A stretch of 64,000 bases of DNA from Nonomuraea glycinis (lineage in GTDB: Bacteria > Actinomycetota > Actinomycetes > Streptosporangiales > Streptosporangiaceae): positions 825,701-889,700 of the forward strand of contig NZ_BMNK01000001.1 of NCBI RefSeq assembly GCF_014646515.1. Reading direction: 5' to 3'. Shown here piece after piece: positions 7,312 through 15,554 of this stretch. The position numbers and the translations under genes were made by a program. Numbering within the stretch: the stretch's first letter is position 1; every line of letters starts with the position of its first letter. The notes under the pieces are model-generated. The model worked only from the letters and a program-made list of their open reading frames with translations, was not told the origin of the DNA and searched no databases.

Positions 7312-7796
7312 TCGCCCTGGCCTCCTCGCTGGCGATGACCGCGGTGATCCTGGTGGCGACCGTCCTCCTACGGCGGCGCATCGTGGTCGTCACCGTGTCC
7401 GGGACCAGCATGACACCCACCCTCCAACCCGGCGAGAAGCTCCTCGTCCGCCGGTGCGGCATCACCGCGTTGAAGATCGGTGACATCGTGGTCCTGGAAC
7501 CACCGCGCGTACCCGTCTCCCACGAGGTCAAGGTCCTCGCCTCCCTGCCGACGCGAACGCGATGGCAGGTCAAACGCGTCGCGGCACTCCCCGGCGACCC
7601 GATCCCCCCACCGGCGCAGGAGGCGGCCGGCACCCTGCGGACCGTCCCCGACGGCACGCTGATCGTCCTCGGCGACAACAACGCGAGCAATGACTCCCGC
7701 CTCAACGGCCCCTACCCCGCCGACCGAATCCTCGGCATCGCCCTCAGAAAACTGGCAGGAGCCACCTTCCCGGGGCCCGACTCGCCGACCTCGTGA
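7308..7796 (+). CDS. S26-family signal peptidase
   Basis: The product, 162 residues, has one N-terminal helix followed by the S26 boxes: SGTSMTPTL with the catalytic Ser near 34, KRVAALPGD with the general-base Lys near 89, and GDNNASNDSR in the last conserved box. This is the bacterial type I signal peptidase fold in its short form. It overlaps the ABC exporter stop by ATGA and is the last gene of the cassette. Since the exporter lacks its own peptidase, this enzyme is the best candidate to cleave the peptide leader, perhaps after its AVASA. It is too short and too specialised in setting to be the housekeeping LepB. Confidence 0.88.
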   Translation: MIALASSLAMTAVILVATVLLRRRIVVVTVSGTSMTPTLQPGEKLLVRRCGITALKIGDIVVLEPPRVPVSHEVKVLASLPTRTRWQVKRVAALPGDPIPPPAQEAAGTLRTVPDGTLIVLGDNNASNDSRLNGPYPADRILGIALRKLAGATFPGPDSPTS

Positions 7797-7880
7797 TTCG
7801 TGCCGGTTGTACGTCTTCTGGCCCGTACCCCTGCCGACCTGAAGCACCGACAGCGACCCCTATGGGGCGCGATGTTTTAG

Positions 7881-8171
7881 ATGGTTCACAACTCTTTGAC
7901 CGTCAGCGCGTTCTCCCGGAAGATCTCCTGGGACGACCTCCAGCGAGGTGACCTCGTCTTCTTCCACGGCCTCGGGCATGTGGGGATGATCTCGAGGCCC
8001 GGATACATGGTGCACTCACCGCACACCGGAGACGTGGTCAAGGAGGAACGACTCTCCGGCTGGCGCCGGGAGTCGTTCGTAGGCGCCGTACGACCGGACC
8101 CCAAGGGCGTGCGGCTGTCCATCGAGCAGCGCACGACCCCCGAGCCCCCGACGCTCACCACCACCCCGTGA
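7881..8171 (+). pseudogene. C-terminal remnant of an NlpC/P60 peptidoglycan hydrolase
   Basis: The frame encodes 96 residues that match the second half of an NlpC/P60 domain: DLQRGDLVFF, GHVGMIS with the catalytic His, and MVHSPHTGDVV. The first half with the catalytic DCSGL-type Cys is absent, and 7797-7880 does not contain it in any frame. No signal peptide is present. It is therefore most likely a truncated, dead gene, left when the peptide cassette or another segment recombined here. Confidence 0.7.
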
Positions 8172-8385
8172 CCACGGCGGAGGCCCGCACCAGACCGCCC
8201 TGCACGGTTTCGGAGCCCGCCCCAGCGTAAGCACCCTTACAGCACAAGACATGAGTAAGCCTCGGCTGTCGGGAGCTTTGACACGGCCTTGTCACGATCG
8301 CGGTAACAATGGGTCGCTATCTACTCATCCTCTGTTATGGTCCCCACTTGTCCCTAATTGGGATGACTTTTACCTGAGGAGGAAC

Positions 8386-9255
8386 ATGAGGAACGCGAAG
8401 AGGGTTGCCGCCCTTACCGCGGCGGTGGCGACCGCCACCGCACCCCTGCTGGCCCTCGCATCCCCGGCGATGGCCGAGCAGTCCGCCAAGCCAACCCAGA
8501 CCGTCCAGAACCTGCCGCTGGAGTGGCTCTCGCTCGACGCGCTCAGCGGGACCAAGCTGCTGCAGCGCGGCAAAGACCTGCTGAGCAAGGGCTATGTCCC
8601 CACGGCGCTGAACGTGACCAACGCGGCCAGCCCGCAGTACACGTCCCTGTGGACCAAGGACGCCACCCGCAAGGTCAACGTACTGCAGGGCCTGTCGGCC
8701 ACGGACCTGCCCAAGCGCATCAAGGAGCAGCTGGCGGCCGGCTACCAGCCCAAGCTGATCAGCGGCACCGGCTCGGGCTCGGGCGCGGTCTTCGGGGCGG
8801 TCTTCGAGAAGACCACGCAGCTGGCCAAGTCCCAGCTGAGCATGTCCAAGGAAACCTTCGCGAAGGTCAACGCCGAGTTCACCGCCGCCGGCTACAGCAT
8901 CGCGTCGCTGGACGTGTACGGCACGGTGGAGAGGCCCCTGTACGCGGCCGTCTGGGTGGCCGGCGGCGCCACCGGAGTTGTGCAGGTGACCCTCGGCCAG
9001 ACCGTGCAGGAGCGCGGCCAGGAGCTGCTGGCGAAGACCAAGCAGGGTCTGCGTCCGGTCCTCATGGCCGTCGAGCCCGGCAAGCTGTACACCACCGTGT
9101 GGAGCAAGGGCAGCGCGACCGGCCTGAAGGAGTACCTGAGCCTGTCCAAGGTCACCTACACGCTCAAGTCCTCCCAGCTGAAGACGCTGGGGTATCGGCC
9201 GCAGATCCTGAGCGCCGAGGACGGCGTGATCGCGTCGATCTGGAGCAAGAGCTAG
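8386..9255 (+). CDS. Secreted protein of BTRD1-type tandem repeats
   Basis: GAGGAGGAAC precedes the ATG at 8386, giving 289 residues. A Sec signal peptide (AALTAAVATATAPLLALA then SPAMAEQ) is followed by five repeats of about 45 residues with the pattern of an (R/K)-rich helix, GY-x-P or GL-R-P, then a strand ending Y-x-(S/A/T)-(L/V)-W, for example KGYVPTALNV with YTSLWTKD and TLGYRPQILS with IASIWSKS. This fits the Bacterial Tandem Repeat Domain 1 family seen in polyglycine-hydrolase-like proteins. The Ser-hydrolase domain of those enzymes is lacking here, so this is repeats only. A strong hairpin follows the gene. Function outside the cell is unknown. Confidence 0.75.
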   Translation: MRNAKRVAALTAAVATATAPLLALASPAMAEQSAKPTQTVQNLPLEWLSLDALSGTKLLQRGKDLLSKGYVPTALNVTNAASPQYTSLWTKDATRKVNVLQGLSATDLPKRIKEQLAAGYQPKLISGTGSGSGAVFGAVFEKTTQLAKSQLSMSKETFAKVNAEFTAAGYSIASLDVYGTVERPLYAAVWVAGGATGVVQVTLGQTVQERGQELLAKTKQGLRPVLMAVEPGKLYTTVWSKGSATGLKEYLSLSKVTYTLKSSQLKTLGYRPQILSAEDGVIASIWSKS

Positions 9256-9260
9256 CAACC

Positions 9261-9309
9261 GGTGATCTGCCGGGTGAGGGCGGCGCCTTCGACCGGCCGG
9301 AAGATCACC
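9261..9309 (+). terminator. Long hairpin after the BTRD1 gene
   Basis: GGTGATCTGCCGG (9261-9273) pairs with CCGGAAGATCACC (9297-9309) with one mismatch in 13 bp, beginning five bases past the stop codon. There is no U-tract, as is common for actinobacterial terminators. Confidence 0.65.
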
Positions 9310-9830
9310 CGATGACGTCGCGGCCCGCGGTTCCGGCCTGAGTCCGACGCAGCAAGAGTGTGCTGGTCGCGCTTGCCGATCCCCGCGAGTTCCGGCCGCG
9401 ATCTCGTACGTCCGCTCCCCAGTGCTACGGGAACCCCGAAAGCCCTCTCTTCGAACACGAAATCCTCCACCGGCGCATGACCATGTGCGTGACCCATCAC
9501 GGAGAGGCAGGGTCAGGCGACCGACAGCATTGGGGAGCTCTCGACTTCCGCACCCGCAAGGCCTTCGACGGCCTGTACATCATCGCCCGTATCAGGGCCG
9601 CCCTCCCTTGCACAACCCGAGCCAGATGATCGACATGACCTCCCGGATCCACCGCCGAAGGACCGGCACAGGGCTGATCAATGGGTACTACAGAGCCGCC
9701 TGATCACCCGGCAAACGCCCAGCTCAGCAGTAGTATCCGCGTTTCGGCACCGTACACGCTTGAGTGTGCCCCCAGGGCATGGCGTTCGCTAGTGCGTGCA
9801 ACGACCATCTCGACCCAGGAGGACCGCCCG
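9310..9830. other. Stretch with no convincing gene
   Basis: Several short open frames exist on both strands, but none has a ribosome site, a conserved-looking motif or consistent third-position GC. I see no RNA gene or repeat here. Confidence 0.5.
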
Positions 9831-10790
9831 ATGTCCGTGCCAAAACCCGGCCAGAAACCGGCCACGGCAGCGCGCCCGAGCTCATCGCACCGATCCGACG
9901 ACCCGGCATCCGGACGTCGCGCGCCGGGTGTCGACGGCTCCCGGCCGTTCGGTGCCCACGTCCGCATGAGCTGGTGGAAGCCGCTGGTCGTCCTCGTCGT
10001 GCCGCCGGTCGTGATGGTGCTCCTGCAGATCCTGCTGTACCAGGTCGTGGGCGTCATCGAGGGCAGCGACGACCCGATGTCCGCCACCTTCACCCCGCTG
10101 AAGCTCCTGGCCGTCAACCTGAGCGTGGGCATCTCGGGCGTGGTGGCGATCCTGCTGCTGGCACGGCTGGCGAAGGTGCCGTGGCGCGGTCTGATCAGCT
10201 CGCCACGGGCGTTCGACGGTCGACGCCTGGCGCAGTACCTGCTCGGCGCGGCCCTGCTGGTGGGCGCCGGCATCGGCGTGGTGGCGCTGGTCGCCCCCGA
10301 GTCCCCAGGCTGGGTCGCGTTCGGTGTCTCCGGGACGACGATCCTCATGCTGGTGATCACCGTGCTGAGCACCCCGCTCCAGTCCGTCGGCGAGGAGCTG
10401 ATGTTCCGCAGCGCCGTGCTGCCCGCCGCCGCGTCCTGGGTGCGCGCGGTTCGCCCGGCCCTCGCCGTCGGTCTGGTGGTCTCCAGCCTGGCCTTCGCGG
10501 TCGTTCACGGCTCCAGCGATCCCTGGCTGTTCGGCTACTACACCTTCATCGGCGCTGCCACGGGACTGATGGCGATCATCAGCCGCGGCATCGAGGCGCC
10601 GGCCGCGTTCCACATCGCCAACAACGTCCTGTTCTCGAGCGTCAATACGCTGATGGCAGACGGCGAGGCATACACCATCGACCGGTCCACCGACACCGGT
10701 GACGGGGCCCTCCTGATCCTCGCCGCCGTTAACATCGCCATGGTCGTCCTCGTCTGGGTGCGCGAGCGACGTACGCGGATCACGACCTAG
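9831..10790 (+). CDS. CPBP-family intramembrane metalloprotease
   Basis: AGGAGG about eight bases before the ATG at 9831 sets the start; longer in-frame versions have no such site. The 319-residue protein has a polar N-terminal tail of about 45 residues and seven or eight membrane helices. The CPBP (Rce1/Abi) active-site motifs are clear: VGEELMFR (EExxxR), FAVVHGS with the second His, and FHIANNVLF (HxxxN). Actinobacterial members are linked to peptide processing or immunity but usually have no known substrate. A MerR gene follows after 30 bp in the same direction and probably forms one operon. Confidence 0.88.
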   Translation: MSVPKPGQKPATAARPSSSHRSDDPASGRRAPGVDGSRPFGAHVRMSWWKPLVVLVVPPVVMVLLQILLYQVVGVIEGSDDPMSATFTPLKLLAVNLSVGISGVVAILLLARLAKVPWRGLISSPRAFDGRRLAQYLLGAALLVGAGIGVVALVAPESPGWVAFGVSGTTILMLVITVLSTPLQSVGEELMFRSAVLPAAASWVRAVRPALAVGLVVSSLAFAVVHGSSDPWLFGYYTFIGAATGLMAIISRGIEAPAAFHIANNVLFSSVNTLMADGEAYTIDRSTDTGDGALLILAAVNIAMVVLVWVRERRTRITT

Positions 10791-10820
10791 AGCCGGCACC
10801 GGACGACGAGGGGAGGACCC

Positions 10821-11573
10821 ATGACCTGGAGCACACGCGAGATCGCCGACCTGGCGGGCACCACGGTGAAGACGGTGCGCTACTACCACCAGGTCGGGCT
10901 GCTCGACGAGCCCGACCGCGAGCCCAACGGCTACAAGCGCTACGAGGTGCACCACCTGACGCGGCTCCTGCAGATCAAGCGCCTGACCGGGCTCGGTGTG
11001 CCGCTCGCGCAGGTGGCCGAGCTGGGCACGAGCGGCGAAGGGCGGGCCTCCGTCTTCCGGACCGTCGACGCCGAGCTCGAGGCGACGGTCCGGCGGCTGG
11101 AGAGCATTCGGCGAGAGCTGGCCATCCTGGCGCAGCCGGGTGCGTCGCCGGAGGTGCCGACCAGCTTCAGCGGCCTCGTCCAGGACCTGCGCGACAACGA
11201 CCGCGCCCTGTTGACGATCTACGCCCAGCTTTTCTCGGACGAGTCGATGGAGGTGCTGCGCCGGACGCTCAAGGCACACCCGAACGACGAACTCGACGAG
11301 GCGTTCCGCGACCTGCCCGAAGACGCCGACGATGCCACCCGGCAGGCCCTCGCCGAGCAGCTCGCGCCCTTCATCGTCCCGGGCGCCACCGCACACGGCG
11401 TGACGCTGGAGCCGCGGGCCTCCACGCCAGGCCAGGCCGAGGCGGCGCGGCGCGCCGCAGGTCACGCCCTCAGGGCGCTCTACAACTCCGCGCAGGTCGA
11501 CGTGCTCCGTCGAGCGCACCTGCTCCACGAAGCGGGCGACGACGGTGCCGACACCGGCGACGAAGCCCCGTGA
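10821..11573 (+). CDS. MerR-family regulator
   Basis: The product is 250 residues long. Its first 70 residues are a MerR winged helix (STREIADLAGTTVKTVRYYH, YKRYEVHHLTRLLQIKRL). A coiled dimer helix follows, and the C-terminal 150 residues form an all-helical domain without effector cysteines, as in the drug- or stress-sensing actinobacterial group. A GAGGGGAGG stretch precedes the ATG. It is downstream of the CPBP protease gene, which it may regulate. Confidence 0.9.
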   Translation: MTWSTREIADLAGTTVKTVRYYHQVGLLDEPDREPNGYKRYEVHHLTRLLQIKRLTGLGVPLAQVAELGTSGEGRASVFRTVDAELEATVRRLESIRRELAILAQPGASPEVPTSFSGLVQDLRDNDRALLTIYAQLFSDESMEVLRRTLKAHPNDELDEAFRDLPEDADDATRQALAEQLAPFIVPGATAHGVTLEPRASTPGQAEAARRAAGHALRALYNSAQVDVLRRAHLLHEAGDDGADTGDEAP

Positions 11574-11668
11574 CCCGAGGCCGCCGGTTCAGGGCAGGGT
11601 GATCGCGAGCGCCGTGCGCGCGTCGGCGAGGCCGGTCGGTTCGGGGTGGCGGCGGGTCCTACTCGGGT

Positions 11669-11702
11669 TGACGTCACTGGACCTATGACGTCACTGGACC
11701 TA
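11669..11702. repeat. Tandem 17-bp repeat containing TGACGTCA
   Basis: TGACGTCACTGGACCTA occurs twice back to back (11669-11685, 11686-11702). Each unit contains the perfect 8-bp palindrome TGACGTCA. It lies between the convergent MerR and pirin genes, outside any coding frame I trust. Two identical units in direct phase suggest a protein site or a slippage duplication. Confidence 0.7.
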
Positions 11703-11771
11703 ACCGAACCGGAGGACAGGACGACCCGCGCCCCACGCGGGCCGTCGCGACACGACTTGGTGCGATGCTCC

Positions 11772-12755
11772 TCATGCCCGATCGGTGCGGCCCGGCGGGT
11801 TGCGCCGTGGCTTGATGATCACGTCCGGCACCGGCGGCGCGGGAAGGCGGTGCCCGTGGTAGCCCTCGACGCTTCCGAAGCGGTCCGAAGCGGCCTCCCA
11901 GTCCTGGCGGGCTCGCAGGATCTCCTCGTGGTCGCGGACGACGAAGTTCCACCACATGACGATCTCCTCCTCGAACGGCGGGCCACCGAGCAGGATGGTG
12001 CGTGCCGGGCCGTCCGAGCGGTTCGTCACCGTCAGGATGTCGATGCCCGGCGTCACGTAGCCGAGCTCCCCCGCGGGGACCGCGGTACCGTCCAGGCGTA
12101 CGTCACCGGCATCGACGAGCAGGCCGTGCTCGAATCCGGGGTCGACGGACAGCGTGACCGTGGCGCGCGGCTCGAGGTCGAGCTGCGCACCCAGCAAGGG
12201 TGTGAACGTCCGCACCGGCGAGGTCTCGCCTGCCACTGAGCCGAGGAAGACCCGCAGCTCGGCCCCGTCGATCCGCACGGGCTCCGGCACGTGGTGCTGG
12301 AAGTCACGCCCGGCTTCCCGGTCCGCGTCGGGCAGGGCCACCCACAACTGGACGCCGTGGAGGACCGTGGTGTCCGCAGTGGAGACCTCGGAGTGGGCGA
12401 TGCCGTGGCCGCCGGTCATGAGATTGAGCTCTCCTGGACGGATGAGCGAGTGGGTGCCGAGGCTGTCGCGGTGCTCGATAGTGCCGCTGAAGAGCCAGCT
12501 CACCGTCTGCAGCCCCGTGTGCGGATGCGGCGGTAGGTCCATGCCGGCCGCCGGCACCTCGACCGGTCCGTAGTGGTCGGCGAAGCACCAGGCGCCGATC
12601 AGGGTCCGAGCCCGCTGGGGAATCGTGCGCCGCACCCGCAAGGCCCGCGGTCCGCCCAGGGGCACGTCGCGGGCCGCGAGCACCTCGACCCCGGTGGTGC
12701 TTCCGACCTGTGTCCTGGACCGCATCACTTCCGAGGCCGCTTCCGGATTGCTCAC
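11772..12755 (-). CDS. Pirin-family protein
   Basis: The product is a 327-residue bicupin. The N-terminal cupin has the metal ligands of pirins in [12 protein letters not shown] and GHGIAHSE; the C-terminal half ends [14 protein letters not shown], also typical. Bacterial pirins act as iron cofactors or as quercetin dioxygenases. The GTG at 12755 overlaps the stop of the upstream reductase gene (GTGA), so it is the last gene of a coupled operon led by the LLM oxidoreductase. In that setting a role in oxidising aromatic or flavonoid-like compounds is possible. Confidence 0.9.
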   Translation of the reverse strand: MSNPEAASEVMRSRTQVGSTTGVEVLAARDVPLGGPRALRVRRTIPQRARTLIGAWCFADHYGPVEVPAAGMDLPPHPHTGLQTVSWLFSGTIEHRDSLGTHSLIRPGELNLMTGGHGIAHSEVSTADTTVLHGVQLWVALPDADREAGRDFQHHVPEPVRIDGAELRVFLGSVAGETSPVRTFTPLLGAQLDLEPRATVTLSVDPGFEHGLLVDAGDVRLDGTAVPAGELGYVTPGIDILTVTNRSDGPARTILLGGPPFEEEIVMWWNFVVRDHEEILRARQDWEAASDRFGSVEGYHGHRLPAPPVPDVIIKPRRNPPGRTDRA

Positions 12756-13429
12756 TTGGACCACTCCACGATCGTGTCGGGCACGGCTGCCTGGGTCAGA
12801 AGCCGGAGCTCGGCCGCCTGGACGTTGGCGCCGAAGGCGGCGGTGCCCGGCTCGAGTCGGACACCCTCGGCGAGAGGTCCGATAGGCACGGGGTCGAAGC
12901 CCAGGTCGTCGACGAGCGCCGCGACCTCGGTGACGGCTGCCTCGCTGTCACCGGCGACCGCGATCGCCTTGCGGCCCGGTGCCCCGGCGGGCCGGCCCTC
13001 GTCCTCCAGGTCGTGGTACCCCATGTGGTTGAAGGCCTTGACGACGCGTGCCCCGTCGAGGAAATGCTGCACCTCTTCGCTGGAGGAGACGCCGGGCTCG
13101 AGGAACCGCTCGCGGGGCCCGTCGACCTCCCACCAGTGGTTCATGGTGTCGATGACGAGCTTGTGGCGCAGCTCGTCGGTCGGGAGAGCGCGATACTTGC
13201 TGAGCGGGAGGGCGAGAATCACGACGTCGGCGTCCCGTACGGCTTCGACGGCCCAGACGGCGGTGGCGCCGGGCGTCAGGACGTCGATGGTGAGGGCGAT
13301 CTTCGCGGGGTCCCCCGACCCCGCGACGAGTACGCGATACCCGGCGGCGAGAGCGAGGCGGGCCAGGACCGTGCCTACCTTGCCGGCCCCGAGGACGCCG
13401 ATGGTGCGTACGGCCGTGCGCACCGTCAT
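12752..13429 (-). CDS. NAD(P)-binding protein related to F420-dependent NADP reductase
   Basis: The protein has 225 residues with a Rossmann start [18 protein letters not shown] and the NpdG-like pattern [24 protein letters not shown] and a C-terminal [18 protein letters not shown]420:NADP oxidoreductases move hydride between F420H2 and NADP. The ATG at 13429 overlaps the stop of the LLM gene (ATGA), which is itself of a flavin/F420-using superfamily, so the pair may share cofactor chemistry. Two further proteins of the same superfamily are encoded at 39812 and 63322. Confidence 0.82.
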   Translation of the reverse strand: MTVRTAVRTIGVLGAGKVGTVLARLALAAGYRVLVAGSGDPAKIALTIDVLTPGATAVWAVEAVRDADVVILALPLSKYRALPTDELRHKLVIDTMNHWWEVDGPRERFLEPGVSSSEEVQHFLDGARVVKAFNHMGYHDLEDEGRPAGAPGRKAIAVAGDSEAAVTEVAALVDDLGFDPVPIGPLAEGVRLEPGTAAFGANVQAAELRLLTQAAVPDTIVEWSK

Positions 13430-14496
13430 CGGGCCACCGCCGGCGTGCTGGGCTCCTCGGCGAGCAGCTCGCGCACCATCGGGATCACCTTGGTGCCGTA
13501 CAGTTCGACGGCGCGCAGACGGTCGCCGGCCGAGACGGAGCCGGCAGCGGAGTAGATCAGGTCGAAGCGCCCGACGTCGAGCGTGCGGATGGCACGGGCC
13601 ATCCTGCGCGCGACGGTCTCGGGCGAACCGACGTAGAGGGAGCCGTGCTCGACGTCGGCCTCGAACTCCGCACGTCGCAGAGGGGGCCAGCCGCGCAGGG
13701 CGCCGATGCGGTCGCGTATCTCCTTGTAGCCGGGCCAGAACAGTCGCTTGGCCTCCTCGTCGGTCTGGGCGACGAAGCCGGGCGAGTGCATCCCGACCGG
13801 GTGGGCGGTGGTCTCCAGCTGTTCCGTGGCGCGCCGGTACAGCTCGACGTACGGGGCGAACCGGTCGGGCGCGCCGCCGATGATCGCGAGCATGAGCCGG
13901 AACCCGTACCGCGCGGTACGGATGACGGACTGGGGCGACCCGCCCACACCGACCCAGGTCGTCAGCCGCCCGGACTCCGTCTTGGGGAACACGTCGGCGT
14001 CCTTGAGGGCGGCGCGCGTGGTGCCCTCCCACGTGACCGGTCCCTCGTCCAGCAGCTTGTGGAACAGGTCGATCTTCTCCTCGAAGAGGATCTCGTAGTC
14101 AGCCAGGTCATACCCGAACAGCGGGAACGACTCGGTGAACGACCCGCGGCCCAGGATCACCTCGGCGCGCCCGTTCGAGAGCGCGTCGACCGTGGCGAAA
14201 CGCTGGAAGACGCGCACCGGGTCGTCGGAGGACAGGACTGTCACACCCGAGGCGAGGCGGATGCGCTCGGTCCTGGTGGCGATGCCGGCCAGCACCGTCT
14301 CGGGAGTGGAGATCGAGTACTCGGGGCGGTGGTGTTCACCGAGAGCGATGGCATCCACGCCGACCTGGTCGGCGAGCACCGCCTCTTCCACGACAGCGCG
14401 GATCGCCTGGCCATGGGAGACGACCTTTCCCTGATCGTCGCGAGGTAGGTCGCCGAAGCTGTCGACACCGAACTGGACGGCGGTGCTGTCGGTCAT
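13426..14496 (-). CDS. LLM-class flavin-dependent oxidoreductase
   Basis: The product, 356 residues, is a luciferase-like TIM barrel: [18 protein letters not shown] near residue 50, the segment [19 protein letters not shown], and the C-terminal [14 protein letters not shown] are all family marks. Members use FMN or F420 to oxidise or reduce small molecules. It is first in an operon with an NADP reductase-like protein and a pirin, with four-base overlaps. Two TTGACGTGTCAA boxes lie just upstream and a MarR gene runs the other way, so it is probably MarR-repressed. Confidence 0.9.
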   Translation of the reverse strand: MTDSTAVQFGVDSFGDLPRDDQGKVVSHGQAIRAVVEEAVLADQVGVDAIALGEHHRPEYSISTPETVLAGIATRTERIRLASGVTVLSSDDPVRVFQRFATVDALSNGRAEVILGRGSFTESFPLFGYDLADYEILFEEKIDLFHKLLDEGPVTWEGTTRAALKDADVFPKTESGRLTTWVGVGGSPQSVIRTARYGFRLMLAIIGGAPDRFAPYVELYRRATEQLETTAHPVGMHSPGFVAQTDEEAKRLFWPGYKEIRDRIGALRGWPPLRRAEFEADVEHGSLYVGSPETVARRMARAIRTLDVGRFDLIYSAAGSVSAGDRLRAVELYGTKVIPMVRELLAEEPSTPAVAR

Positions 14497-14538
14497 GGGT
14501 TCGCTCCTTGTGGGATTCGAGTCTCACCGTGATGGGGG

Positions 14539-14579
14539 TTGACGTGTCAATCCTGTAACGTGCAGAGTTGACGTGTCAA
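14539..14579. promoter_or_regulatory. MarR operator, two TTGACGTGTCAA boxes
   Basis: Identical 12-mers at 14539-14550 and 14568-14579 are nearly perfect palindromes (TTGACG/TGTCAA), 29 bp apart centre to centre, about three helical turns. They fill the promoter space between the LLM operon and the MarR gene. Binding by the MarR protein is inferred. Confidence 0.7.
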
Positions 14580-14592
14580 TTCCGGAGGTGCC

Positions 14593-15063
14593 ATGGTTCA
14601 GAAGAAGCGCCGCATGATGCCCACGCGTGAGGAGCTGCGCATCTGGCGCAACTACATCGAGACCGCCGAAACCTTGCGCACCCTCCTGGAGGGACGGCTC
14701 CAGAGCGAGTCGGCCTTGTCCTCCGCTGACTACCGAGTGCTGCTCGCACTGAGCGAGGCGGATCGCAGGACGTTGCGTTCCTCCGAGCTGGCCCAGCTGA
14801 TCGGCTGGCAACGCAGCCGCCTGTCACACCACCTGGGGCGGATGGAGAAGCGCGGGCTCGTACGCCGAGCCCCGTGCCCCGACGACGTCCACGGCATCGA
14901 CGTGCGGCTGACCGACTCCGGAGCGGAGTCGTTCCGGCGCGGCTCGCTGCCGCACCTGCGTGACGTGCGCGAGCTCTTCGTCGACGCGCTCTCCCCGGAA
15001 CAACTGGCACAGGTCGACGAGTTCACTGAGGCGCTACGCCGCCATCTCGACCCCGAGCCGTAG
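14593..15063 (+). CDS. MarR-family regulator
   Basis: The protein has 156 residues with the MarR winged helix: LSSADYRVLLALSEA, SSELAQLIGWQRSRLSHHLG as the helix-turn-helix, and a wing with DDVHGIDVRLTDSG. GGAGGT lies before the ATG. It is divergent from the LLM/NADP reductase/pirin operon and separated from it by twin palindromes, so it most likely represses that operon and itself until a phenolic or similar ligand appears. Confidence 0.9.
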   Translation: MVQKKRRMMPTREELRIWRNYIETAETLRTLLEGRLQSESALSSADYRVLLALSEADRRTLRSSELAQLIGWQRSRLSHHLGRMEKRGLVRRAPCPDDVHGIDVRLTDSGAESFRRGSLPHLRDVRELFVDALSPEQLAQVDEFTEALRRHLDPEP

Positions 15064-15147
15064 CGCGTGCGTCACGAGAAGGGAACTCCATGACCACCAT
15101 GGTGTGAACCCATGTACGTCACTTCCCCCAACGAGAGGATCACAGCA

Positions 15148-15480
15148 ATGAACGATCAGAACCAGCAAGAAGTGACCATCCGCGACAACCCCGACAAGGG
15201 CCGCTTCGACGTCCTCGTCGAGGACACCCAGGCCGGGTTCTCCATGTACAAGGACTTCGGCGAGATGCAGCGCATCTTCTACCACACGGTGGTCTTCGAT
15301 GAATTCGAAGGCCGCGGTCTCGCCGGCACGCTCACTCGCACCGCACTGAGCACGAGCGTCCAAGCCGGATATCGCATCGTGGCGGTCTGCCCCTACGTCA
15401 AGAAGTGGCTAACCACGCACCACGACTTCGACGATGCCACCGACCCCGTGGGCCGGGAGCACCTCCGCGCTTTGCGCTGA
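15148..15480 (+). CDS. YjdJ-type GNAT N-acetyltransferase
   Basis: ATG 15148, after GAGAGGAT, gives a 110-residue protein. It is a small stand-alone acetyltransferase of the YjdJ/At1g77540 group: the acceptor strand, HTVVFDEFEGRGLAGTL as the acetyl-CoA loop, and AVCPYVKKWL near the end are characteristic. The substrate of this group is unknown. It lies 84 bp after the MarR gene and could be co-transcribed. Confidence 0.85.
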   Translation: MNDQNQQEVTIRDNPDKGRFDVLVEDTQAGFSMYKDFGEMQRIFYHTVVFDEFEGRGLAGTLTRTALSTSVQAGYRIVAVCPYVKKWLTTHHDFDDATDPVGREHLRALR

Positions 15481-15554
15481 ACCGTGCATGAGCGCGCACC
15501 AGAGCCATCCGCCACGACGCCTCTCGCGCTTGCGACAGGAAGGACCCCGCGACG

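Noticed and set aside
9360..9703. Overlapping + strand frames of 89-93 codons
   Set aside because: No start signal, no motif, and they overlap each other in different frames.
9882..11528. 548-codon open frame on the - strand
   Set aside because: Antisense to both the CPBP protease and MerR genes, which have clear motifs and ribosome sites.
12573..13883. 436-codon open frame on the + strand
   Set aside because: Antisense to the NADP-reductase-like and LLM genes; Arg/Ser/Ala-rich shadow.
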